NCBI RefSeq assembly: GCF_000001735.4
Contig: NC_003074.8
Location: 15,569,261 to 15,633,260, forward strand
DNA from: Arabidopsis thaliana
Taxonomy: Eukaryota > Streptophyta > Magnoliopsida > Brassicales > Brassicaceae
DNA length: 64,000 nt
Reading direction: 5' to 3'
Below are positions 55,264 to 64,000 of the stretch, piece after piece. The position numbers and the translations under genes were made by a program. The first letter of the stretch is position 1. Every line of letters starts with the position of its first letter. The notes beneath the pieces are model-generated. The model was given only the letters and a program-made list of their open reading frames with translations. It searched no databases and was not told the origin of the DNA.

Positions 55264-57424
55264 TTGATTAATAGATTACCTTCCCCAGTCTTGGAAAACA
55301 AAACTCTTTATGAAAAGTTAACTAGTGAGAAACCTGATTATCAATTTCTTAGAACATTTGGTTGTTTCTTTTATAGCTCAACTTCCCTTAAGAATAGAAC
55401 CAAATTTGATCCTAGAGCTAGAGCTTGTGTTTTTCTAGGATATCCATCAGGTTTTAAATGGTATAAGCTATTAGATATTGAGACATACTCAGTTTCTGTT
55501 TCTAGACATGTTATATTTCATGAGGAAATTTTTCCTTTTTCATCATCCACTATCTCGGATGATGTTAAGAATTTCTTTCCTCAATTTTCTCTTCCTGCAC
55601 CAAATCATGATGGAAATTTGCCTCTAGTGCAACCATCTTCTGATGCTCCTCAAAATCAAGATGAATCATCATCCATGGTTTCTATTCCTTCTGAATCTAA
55701 ACTAACTAGGCAGAGAAAACTGCCTTCCCATTTGCAGGATTTTCATTGTTATAATAATACTTTTAAAACATTTACTAAAACTTCCCCATATCCATTAGGC
55801 AACTATATTTCTTATTCATACTTATTTGAGCCTTTCAGTGCTTTTGTTAACATCATCACCAAAATAAAAATACCATAAAAGTTTTCAGAGGCTAAGAATG
55901 ATAGGGAATGGACTGATGCTATGGGTAAGGAGATTAAAGCTTTTATAAGAACTGAAACTTGGAGTATCTGTGACTTACCACAAGGTAAAACTGATGTGGG
56001 ATACAAATGGGTTTTCACCATCAAATTTCATGCGGATGGCAGTATAGAAAGATATAAGGCCAGACTTGTTGCAAAGGGGTACACTCAACAAGTTGGGATT
56101 GATTTTATCGATACCTTTTCTCCAGTAGTAAAGATGGTTACGGTTAAGGTTGTTCTATCTTTGGCACCTAAAATGAGATGGTCATTACATCAGTTAGATG
56201 TCTCAAATGCATTTCTTAATAGTGATCTTAGTGAAGAGATATACATGAAGCTACCTCTTGGTTATGGAGAGTTGATGGGAGTAGAAGTTTCTCCTAATTC
56301 TGTATGTCGTCTTCATAAGTCAATTTATGGTTTGAAACAGGCTTCTCGCCAATGGTTCTCGAAATTTAAGAGTACTTTGGTGGGTTTTGGTTTTGAGAAA
56401 TGTCATGGTTATCATACATTGTTCATGAAAGAAGCTAATGGGCATTATCTGGCGGTGTTGGTGTATGTTGATGATATTTTGATTGCAAGTACTCATGATG
56501 AAGCTGTTGTGGAATTGAAGTCACAGTTGAGTTCTGCTTTCCAACTTTCGGGATCTTGGTCCTCCTAAGTTCTTTCTAGGCATTGAAATTGCTAGAAATG
56601 ATCAAGGTATTACTCTGAATCAACAGAACTATGTTCTAGACTTGTTAGCATCTTTTGGTTTTTCTCATTGCAAGCCATCTTCTATACCTATGGAACCTAA
56701 TCAGACCCTTTCACAAGACACTGGTGTTGTTCTTGCTGATTCCAAACAGTATCGTCGTCTTATTGGCAAGCTTCAGTACTTGTGTATCCCTAGACCAGAC
56801 ATTACATTTGCAGTTTCTAACCTTGCACAATTCTCATCAGCTCCAACAGATGTTCATCTTGTAGTGGTTCATAAAATTCTTCGTTACTTGAACAGATCTA
56901 TTGGACAAGGTCTGTTTTATGGTACAAATGCAAATTTTGATTTGCGAGGGTTTTCAGATGCTGATGGAGGAACCTATCCAGATAGTCGGAGGAGTGTGAC
57001 TGGATTTGCTCTTTTTATTGGTTCTTCTTTGGTATCTTGGAGATCAAAGAAACATGATGTGGTTTCAATGAGTACTGCTGAAGCTGAGTATCGTGCTATG
57101 GTTGTATCTACTAAGGAGCTCATATGGATTGGATACATATTGACAGCTCTTAAGGTTCCTTTCACAGCACATGCTTACTTATATAGTGATAATGAAGCAG
57201 CTTTACACATTGCTAGCAATTCTGTGTTTCACGAGAGAACAAAACATATAGAACGTGATTGTCACAAGGTCAAGGAATGTATTGAAGCTGGGATTCTCAA
57301 GACCATGTTCGTTCGATATGATAACCAGCTTGCAGACATGTTTACTAAACCTCTTTATCCGGAGCTCTTCAGAGCTAACAACATCAAGCCTGGAGTTCTT
57401 AACATCTATGAAGCTCAAGGTTGA
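55264..57424 (+). pseudogene. Short-LTR copia integrase tail, reverse transcriptase and RNase H
   Basis: 55264-55878 has TFGCFFYSSTSLKNRTKFDP and ACVFLGYPSGFKWYKL. RT in 55921-56568: GYKWVFTIKFHADGSIERYK, IDFIDTFSPVVKMVTVKVVL, LHQLDVSNAFLNSDLSEEIY, SIYGLKQASRQWFSKF, active site VLVYVDDILIAS (about 56458). A frameshift at about 56555 separates it from 56642-57424, which has RRLIGKLQYLCIPRPDITFA, the RNase H blocks GFSDADGGTYPDSRRSVTGF, STAEAEYRAMVVSTKELIWI, YSDNEAALHIASN and TKHIERDCHKVKE, and ends IYEAQG. Confidence 0.9.
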
Positions 57425-57431
57425 GGGGTGC

Positions 57432-57594
57432 TATTAGATTGTATATATAGACAGTCTGGTTTAGCCGGTTAACTTAGATTGTAATTGGTTTATTCGGTTT
57501 AGTGTAGAGTATATAAACTCATACTTGTACATTCTGTTACGATGAGAAATACAGAAAATATTTCACATATCTCTTTGATTCATGTTCTTTATCA
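57432..57594 (+). repeat. 3' LTR of the short-LTR copia element
   Basis: 163 bp, pairs with 52613-52775. Confidence 0.92.
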
Positions 57595-57599
57595 GTTTG

Positions 57600-58398
57600 A
57601 ATACTATAGTGGCAAATCAACTAATTTAAACGGCTTTATAACCTCATTTCGCTACCAGATGTCATTCTTATCAAATTACTTCTAGATTTAAGCAATTGAC
57701 TGAGTAAATTTACAACAACATTTATCGAATGCATTTCCTCAATGACGTGAGATGTTCCAGTACCACTGACGAACCCATTATTGAGAAAGTTAGCTATGAG
57801 TTTATCAAACATCCTAAACAACGTCTAAGAAATGATTGCATTAGAGAGTTGAAGCAGGAATGAAAATATAACTAGACACAAATTAATGTTCATTACCAAA
57901 GATAACTAATGAGATAGATGTATGGACTATGAATAATTTCATACTTAGTCCATATGCAAGTTTCAAAATTTAATATTTTTATAAAATTCAAATTTTAAAA
58001 TATTATGAGGAGATTTTTTGTTTTTTTTCTTGTTTTTTTTTAATTGAAGACTTTAAGGATGAGTTATTTATATGATTTTTAAAACAATTGTCAATAACCT
58101 ATTATTATATCTTATATATAGAAAAGCTTAATAAGTGAGCTGAAAACTTTTCTCTCATAAGTTTTTTTTTCTTGATTTAAGGCTTTAAAACTTAAGAAAC
58201 ATTTTATCAAATCATCTATGTTTACTGTGATTAGTAGCCTGCTTATTCACACACCTTAGAGCAAATCCATTGAGGAGTCCTAATTGAAGCTCCTTACATT
58301 TTTATAATATTAATTTTAAATAATTTAAAGTTTGGAGTTTTTTTGTTGAATCTTTACATTTTTTATTGTCCAATAGTGAAGTTTTTAAGTAGGTTTAT

Positions 58399-58434
<36 letters not shown>

Positions 58435-58560
58435 TAATGTAGTTTTTTATTTAACAAAACATAATAATTATTAGAAATATTAAAATTGTAAATATAAAAG
58501 TAAAACAAAATACATAGAAATGAAAAAATTGAATAACAATAAAATTTAAGCTTGATTCGG
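57600..58560. other. AT-rich spacer with (TA)n
   Basis: (TA)n at 58402-58430. The minus-strand frame 57636-57821 (SINVVVNLLSQLLKSRSNLI) has no recognisable domain. Nothing else seen. Confidence 0.4.
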
Positions 58561-58932
58561 ACCAAATTTTTGTCATCTATGTTCAACCAAATCAGTTTCA
58601 TATTACCGAGATTTGAAGGCATATATGTAGAATAGGTAAGATCCACTTGTGAAAACCTGATTGATTCCGAATGTGTGAAATCGGATACATCATACTGAGT
58701 GTACCCATCTCAGATGTTGTGAGATTTGGTATGGAATCTAGGATGTTGTGTAAGCTAGTAGAGAATTATATGGTGGTTAGGACTTGACTAGAACTGTTTC
58801 TTACATGGAATTGATTTGTATGATCATGGTAATAAGCCAGCGAGATCGGGAGTTTCCATGTTTTTCAAACCTCTTCAACAGGTTCAGCTTTATGTTTTGC
58901 TTGAGGGCAAGCAAAGGCTAAGTTGGGAGAGT
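58561..58932 (+). mobile_element. 3' internal remnant of an Athila-like gypsy element
   Basis: Non-coding sequence leading to CTTGAGGGCAAGCAAAGGC and the polypurine tract GTTGGGAGAGT directly before the LTR; 'CTTGAGG.CAAGCAAA' is characteristic just upstream of Athila-type 3' LTRs. The left limit is uncertain. Confidence 0.6.
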
Positions 58933-60079
58933 TGATATATCATGATTTTTACTGATTTCTAACATAGTTTTAGAATAGTTTTTAGAGTTTTTCTAGTCCT
59001 TTTCGTATGTTTTGAGCCATTACATGTGTAATTATACATTTGAGAGCTATGGAGCTTAATAAAGAATTTTGGAAACTTTTCAGCAGTGAAGACTATCAGA
59101 GACATTTTTCAAGCGATGGACATCACGTCTATGTCGATCGACACCCTTATTTGGCAAAGAGAATTTCTACGTTTCACCAAGTCTTTAAGAAGTCTCTGAA
59201 GTTTTCCTTATTTGCAAAATAGACCCTGCATATTTTTAGTAACCTATATACATAATTTTATGGTCATTGTTTAGACCTATGAAAGTTTTGTAAGAGATAT
59301 ACTTTTGGAGAGAAGAATCTTATCCCTGCAAAGAAGATTATGAACTCCTTCTACTCTTCTTCATATTATAATTCAATGAAATTTATTCAGATTATGATTT
59401 GTGTTCCTTTGATCATGTCCGAGTAATCACCTTGTTGGGTTTAGGGAGTCTCACTAGAGATTTAGATTGATTAGTAGATCGATAACCCCTTAGGATTATT
59501 TTTAGAGTCTTTCATCTATAATTGTTCTTACTTCTGGTTTCAGATTGATCACCTAGAACTTGATATTAGAAAATAGATATACACACCATAAGTATATGTT
59601 ATCAGAACTATTAATTATAGATGAGCCTGGTTTATAAGTGTGCAATAAGAATCGGTCTATCTACTTAGGTGAACTTATCGAACTCGGTTAGCATGCATGT
59701 TTAGGTATAAGATTTCACGGCACATCACCAGAAATCTAAGCTCTAGGCATAGTGAGTTTCACGAAACATCACTAGTTATTCTATAATTAGAGTTTAAGTT
59801 CAAGGATAGTTCGATAACAATTTTGATCATAGCTAGATTTAAAATTTATCTACTTCCCGACACCATCCCTAGACCTGACACTTTAATCTCCTGAATCTAC
59901 AACTCAATTTGCTGTTTTATTGTTTTTTACTTTTATCTACTTAGTCTAGCTTAATATTAATCATCATAAGTTTATTGTGTGAACAACGAGAGCTTAGTGG
60001 AAATTGACCCTTAAGTGCTAACGACGATATCCTATTTGAGGGAGTAAGCTTAAGGTAATTTGAGCTATATCATATATCA
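58933..60079 (+). repeat. Athila-like LTR
   Basis: 1,147 bp, starts TGATATATCA and ends ATATATCA. It follows a polypurine tract, so it is a 3' LTR in plus orientation; no partner LTR exists within the window. It abuts the broken end of a PIF/Harbinger transposase at 60080. Confidence 0.75.
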
Positions 60080-60825
60080 TCAAAACAGGTGAGCGATCGA
60101 GAATATTGATATCGTTTAATGTACCTGTAGGTCCAAAAAATGCGTGCCATATCCAAAGATCTTGGAAAGCAACAATCTCTAAAACGATTGTTGATTTTTC
60201 AGATCCAAGTGTATATTTCCATTTCTAAGCGGTGGGGCAATTCTTCAACTCCCAGTGCATACAATCAATGCTTCATAGCATCCCGAGAAATCTACGTATC
60301 TCTCCAATATGGAGTAGTCGTATACGATCTTCTCGTATGAGTCTTCTTAGATACTCATCCCCAAAACAAATATATGATTTCTTCCAAAAAAAATTCCAAA
60401 CATAACATCGAAGTACTTTCACCAATCTGGAGGTATTCGTCAACCGCATCAGCCGCTAAACCATACGACATCATACAAATTGCTGTTGTAGCATTCTGCA
60501 GTGATGAGAAATCGAGTTTTCCGTTAGCATCTCTTCTTTGTTCGAAGTATGGAATTTTATTTGAGAGTCGATCAACAATACGCATGAACAACGGGTTATT
60601 CATTCTAAAACAGCGTCAAAATATATGCAGAAGAAATGTCAAATCTCTTTTGAAGTAATCGTTCCATAACTAGATGTGTCCTTTTTCACGGTCTCTTTCA
60701 ATATATGCTCTTTTTTGGTGGCTAGCCTTGGCGACGATCACCATAATTCTCTAAAGCTTGATCGATATATTGATGACATTGTCATCCATCATTTTGTCGA
60801 GATTATAATGCGAAGAACCAACCAT
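60080..60825 (-). pseudogene. PIF/Harbinger transposase (ALP1/HARBI1-like), truncated by the Athila LTR
   Basis: Minus strand from ATG 60825-60823 (MVGSSHYNLDKMMDD). A stop follows near 60770; then KRAYIERDREKGH and RMNNPLFMRIVDRLSNKIPY, FEQRRDANGKLDFSSLQNAT, YGLAADAVDEYLQIGEST (60355-60603). Past a stop comes SIDCMHWELKNCPTA with a catalytic aspartate, and DLWIWHAFFGPTGTLNDINI ending LDRSPV. The text breaks off at 60080, exactly where the LTR begins, so the third acidic residue is lost. At least four stops are present. Confidence 0.85.
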
Positions 60826-61695
60826 TTTGGATGAAGACCAATTTTGGATGAAGTAGAATTTCTTTTCTTTTTACTTAAAGAAGATTGTTTTTTGGATTGG
60901 AACAAAGAAGAGTGAAGTTGAGTGGAGAAATAAGAGTGGTTTCGTATGATTTTATAGAGAAAATTATATAGTTTTCAATATAAGTACTTGTCTCAATATT
61001 GTTTTGTGGTCTCAAACAAAAGTGATACAAAACCAAACTAGTGGTAAAAAACAAAAGTGATATAAAACCAAACTTATGGAAAGAAGAGACGACACAAAGA
61101 CTCACTTGCACTCGTTTGGTTTGACATCACTTGTGTCTCTTCTTCGTCGACAAACACAAGACAAGAAACCAACATTAAGAGCAAATAAAGACAAGAAACC
61201 AACATTAAACTGAAGACAAGTTTAAACTTCAAACTTAAATTGAAGACAAGTTTATTTAAACTTAAACTTAAACGTAAACTGAAGACAAGTTTAAACTGAA
61301 ACTTAAACTTAAACAAAGATGTCATATTAGGAACATAAACTCAAACAACAATGTCATATTTTAGGAACATAAACTTAAGAGTCCACTCAAGTTCACTCAA
61401 GAGTGCGTAAACACAAGAGTAAAACAACAATGTCATATTGGGAACATAAACTTAAACAAAGTGAAACAAGTCATATTGAAACTTAAACTAAAAACAACAG
61501 ACATACAAGTCATATTGAAACACAACAAGACTAAACATTGTCAAATAAGAAAACATTCAACTAGAATACTGAAACACAACAGACGGGTTATGCAAGAACA
61601 TAAACTAAAAAACATACAAGCAACAAGATTAAGACAACAGATCAGTGATTACCTTGTTATTAAGAGTTATCTCTATGGCAAAGAGACTATCAAAC
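60826..61695. other. Non-coding interior of the PIF/Harbinger relic
   Basis: Between the two PIF ORFs. Words AAACTTAAAC, GAAGACAAGTTTAAACT and AACAATGTCATATT recur several times (61170-61470), a degenerate short tandem array. No gene. Confidence 0.5.
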
Positions 61696-62546
61696 AATTT
61701 AGTCAGACTAATCTTCTCTTATTTGTTAATTAGCTTCTCTCTCAAAGCCAAATATTTCTCCTTAATATCCCAAATAAGTTGTACCTCTTTCAGATTGCCA
61801 TTTTTTTCACCAAACATAATACTTGGCTTAGCTTTGGCTTTTGCTGCCTTAACACCAGGGGAACATATTTGGCTTTGGCTTTGGTTCTCTTCAATGCCAA
61901 CTGGAACAGAGGATGATGACTAAATAGATTGTTCAAAGCACTTTCTTCTCTTTGATGTTCCATTAGTAGTATACTCACTGCACCATTTCTGCTCATGGCA
62001 AACCACCCTACAAGCATGCTCAAAGGTGAACTTGGTACCATAGTCTTTGTAAAAGATCTGATGAGCCAAGTTCACCAAATCATCATCATTTTGGCCACTG
62101 GTTTGTTACTTGGTTGCAGCAAAAAAGCTTCTCACATGCTTGTTCACACCCTCATTTATCTTTGCAAACCTCTGCTTACATCATAATGTGCTTCTCTTTT
62201 CCAGACCTTTGAGCTTCTGACTTGCTGCAAAATACTCTGATATGCGTTGTCAGGAAGCTTTGCCTTTTTGCTCGTTGGAAACAACAAATCCTTTGACGTG
62301 TTCAGCTAGACACTTATAAGGACCAAAAGTTGGAGACCATTTGCATTTTGATTTCTTCTCTACAATTGGCGCTTCAACTTCGCTTGGATCATCAGACCAC
62401 TGTGTACTAAACACATGGACGTTTGATGATATGGTTGGTGAAAAACGTTCATATTGAATTGGTAGAACGGTTTGGTTCTCTTGTTGACTAGTTAAGAGGT
62501 TTAAAAAGCTTGAAAGATGATTACGAAAAGGGTTGAAGGAATCCAT
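61696..62546 (-). pseudogene. PIF/Harbinger partner ORF, Myb/SANT-like (GST T3-like family)
   Basis: ATG 62546-62544 opens MDSFNPFRNHLSSFLNLLTS, with QQENQTVLPIQ and KCKWSPTFG (a decayed Myb W), NEQKGKAS, and further downstream in shifted frames HACRVVCHEQKWCSE and TSKRRKC, the acidic K/R tail. This is the plant family often annotated as glutathione S-transferase T3-like, in fact the DNA-binding partner of PIF/Harbinger transposases. It has the same strand as the transposase at 60080-60825, as in a two-gene element. Several stops and shifts. Confidence 0.68.
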
Positions 62547-62714
62547 AACCTTCTTATGAGTTTTAAAAGATAAGACAAATATTTTATAGTTTGAAGTTAT
62601 GTGCTTTAAGCAAAGAAAAGCTTTGGTTTTAATAGCTTCAAAAAATGGTTAGGTGTTAAGTTAAAGTATTGAAATTAAACATAGAGAGAAAATCAATCAC
62701 AGAGAGCTTTTACT

Positions 62715-62890
62715 TAGGCTCCGAGTGGTGACAGTGGATGATGCGGTGCGGAACAAGCGGTTTAGCAGAAGCGGTGAGGTTTAATTGTGATTCGTTCTGA
62801 AGAAACGCATCATGCGGAACAAGTACGGTTAGTGCGGAGCAAATGTGCGAATCAATATTTGAATGGTGAAAAACATATTATGCGATTCTA
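62715..62890. repeat. GC-rich repeat end, copy 1
   Basis: From GGCTCCGAGTGGTGACAG (62718) through GGTGCGGAACAAGCGG and CGCATCATGCGGAACAA, then AATATTTGAATGGTG twice. It stands out from the AT-rich surroundings. Matched by 63760-63930. The first bases look like a transposon terminus. Confidence 0.65.
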
Positions 62891-62939
62891 GACAAATATT
62901 TGAATGGTGACGAATACAATAAGCAGTACGAGCTAAATA

Positions 62940-63755
62940 TTTAATATATTAAAATAGATTAGTAATACTAATATAATTACATTTTTGTATATAACTAATG
63001 ATTAATGACCAAATAAGCAAACATTTAAAATCAAGATTCTCTTATATTTTCTTTGAATAAATAAATAAATATATATATATATATATATATATTTACAAAT
63101 TAAAACTCATGAACTGATAGAAAATTATACGAAAATATTGAAATAAATCATTAGATGTGTAAGTAGAACTATTAGATGCGTGATTATATATATAAATATA
63201 TAGAATTGACTAAAAAGATTAATAATAACTATAAAGATATGTAACGAGTGAACTTATTTATAAGTTTAGATTTTTTATTAATAATTCTATAAAATAATCT
63301 AGTACTAATTTATTAGTTAGTGTATAATATTCAGTAATTAATAAAGTTAAATGTAAAATTAATTTATTAATTATAGATTTATGATTTAAATTTTTATAAG
63401 AAACTATAAACAACTAAAATGAAAGACATGTACATTGTCTCACTTACATATTGAATAAAACTTTTTTGAAATATATTAGAAGTAATAAAATATTAATTTG
63501 TGTGTTGTTGTTATTATTAATAATTATTTATCTTATATAAAATAAATATTAAACAAAAAAAGATAGTGGACTGCATACGAACCACACCCTATTACATGTG
63601 TTCTTCAATTTTACTTTTATATGATTAAGAATATTGTTGCGGTCCAAAACTTTGCTTATTTTTGATGTTTTAATTAAAATTATTAACTTATAAAAGTGAG
63701 TGTGGATGGTGACAAAATGACTTACCACACTTGGAACCACAGTGTTCCGCGCTGC
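62940..63755. other. AT-rich DNA between the two GC-rich repeat ends
   Basis: Over 80% A+T with (TA)n at 63070-63092. No ORF of note and no domain. Confidence 0.45.
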
Positions 63756-63759
63756 ACAT

Positions 63760-63930
63760 TCACTCCCTTACTCCGAATGGTTTAAGCGGACTAGGTGGTG
63801 CGGAACAAGCGGATTAAGTAGTGCGATGCGGTTTAACTGCGGTTTAAACGAGAGAAACGCATTATGCGGAACACATGCGATTGTTGCATAAGAGCGGTTT
63901 ACAATAATATGTGAATGATGAATATTACAA
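63760..63930. repeat. GC-rich repeat end, copy 2
   Basis: CTCCGAATGGTTTAAGCGG, GGTGCGGAACAAGCGG, GCGATGCGGTTTAAC and CGCATTATGCGGAACA, same direction as copy 1. The element may continue beyond the window. Confidence 0.65.
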
Positions 63931-64000
63931 TTATGGTACAGATGTAATAATTATTAAATTTGATTAATTTATTTTAACATCTTAAAATTCTCAAAACATT

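Larger units (their letters stand above)
52613..57594 (+). mobile_element. Short-LTR Ty1/copia element
   Basis: 4,982 bp with 163-bp LTRs (52613-52775, 57432-57594), target duplication GTTTG at 52608-52612 and 57595-57599, primer site TGGTATCAGAG (52776-52786) against initiator methionine tRNA and polypurine tract GGTTGAGGGGTGC before the 3' LTR. The LTR begins TATTAG rather than TG, a change in the terminal base or an unusual end. The two LTRs differ at about 6 of 163 positions. Domain order gag, protease, integrase, RT, RNase H. Several stops make it defective. Confidence 0.93.

Noticed and set aside
58398-58646. Minus-strand ORF ending in YIYIYIYI
   Set aside because: It translates a (TA)n microsatellite.
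1-64000. CRISPR arrays, operons, Shine-Dalgarno sites, tRNA or rRNA genes
   Set aside because: The window is plant nuclear DNA; no such arrays exist, and I saw no cloverleaf with A and B boxes or rRNA sequence.

Overview
The window looks like pericentromeric or otherwise transposon-rich DNA from a plant of the mustard family, close to Arabidopsis. The evidence is AT-rich intergenic DNA, GT-AG introns, plant gene families, and a gene order I recall from A. thaliana chromosome 3 around At3g43670 to At3g43720: copper amine oxidase, BPM6, F-box/kelch, LTPG2. That synteny rests on memory and was not searched. Five host genes look functional: the 3' end of a copper amine oxidase (1-474, +), a BPM6-like MATH-BTB gene (32684-34239, +), a small TFIIB-type zinc-ribbon gene (35414-35773, +), an F-box/kelch gene (36348-37484, +) and an LTPG2-like GPI-anchored lipid transfer protein (46289-47839, -). 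A sixth, a type I MADS-box gene, is split into two parts about 20 kb apart (1180-1879 and 21651-21981, both -).

Region 1.2-22 kb is a nest of insertions in that MADS-box gene. A Ty3/gypsy chromovirus (1880-17792; 381-bp LTRs; target duplication GGTCT) entered the coding sequence. It later received a 221-bp MITE in its reverse transcriptase (4765-4985) and a 10.4-kb Tat-type gypsy element (5797-16208; LTRs of about 790 bp; target duplication AAGGT). The Tat element carries an intron-containing gene on the opposite strand. A hAT transposon (17795-21642; target duplication CTATCAGG) landed exactly across the right edge of the chromovirus and split its target duplication. Removing the insertions on paper rejoins the MADS reading frame at the junction. 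The Tat element lacks its primer-binding region; in its place is a second copy of 288 bp of its own target flank. The hAT carries a piece of an unrelated host membrane-protein gene, including an intron.

Region 22.4-31.6 kb is a SIRE-type Ty1/copia element (LTRs of about 509 bp, target duplication TCTTC) with an extra envelope-position ORF that appears to contain an intron. Region 32-38 kb is the genic island (BPM6-like, zinc ribbon, F-box/kelch) and ends in a LINE tail. Region 38-46 kb has no intact gene. It holds an inverted plus tandem repeat family (40.6-42.3 kb), a MITE (44 kb), short tandem duplications and a Myb/SANT-like pseudogene. LTPG2 follows at 46.3-47.8 kb. From 48 to 64 kb there are simple tandem repeats, a polyadenylated non-coding retroposon (51.3-52.2 kb), a short-LTR Ty1/copia element (52613-57594), an Athila-like LTR (58933-60079) inserted in a PIF/Harbinger transposase pseudogene, that element's Myb-like partner ORF (61.7-62.5 kb), and two related GC-rich repeat ends at 62.7 and 63.76 kb.

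Every transposon protein I checked carries stops, frameshifts or deletions, so none looks autonomous now. LTR pairs differ at roughly 2-4% of positions by eye count, so the insertions are fairly young. Coordinates of exons, LTRs and target duplications were counted by hand.
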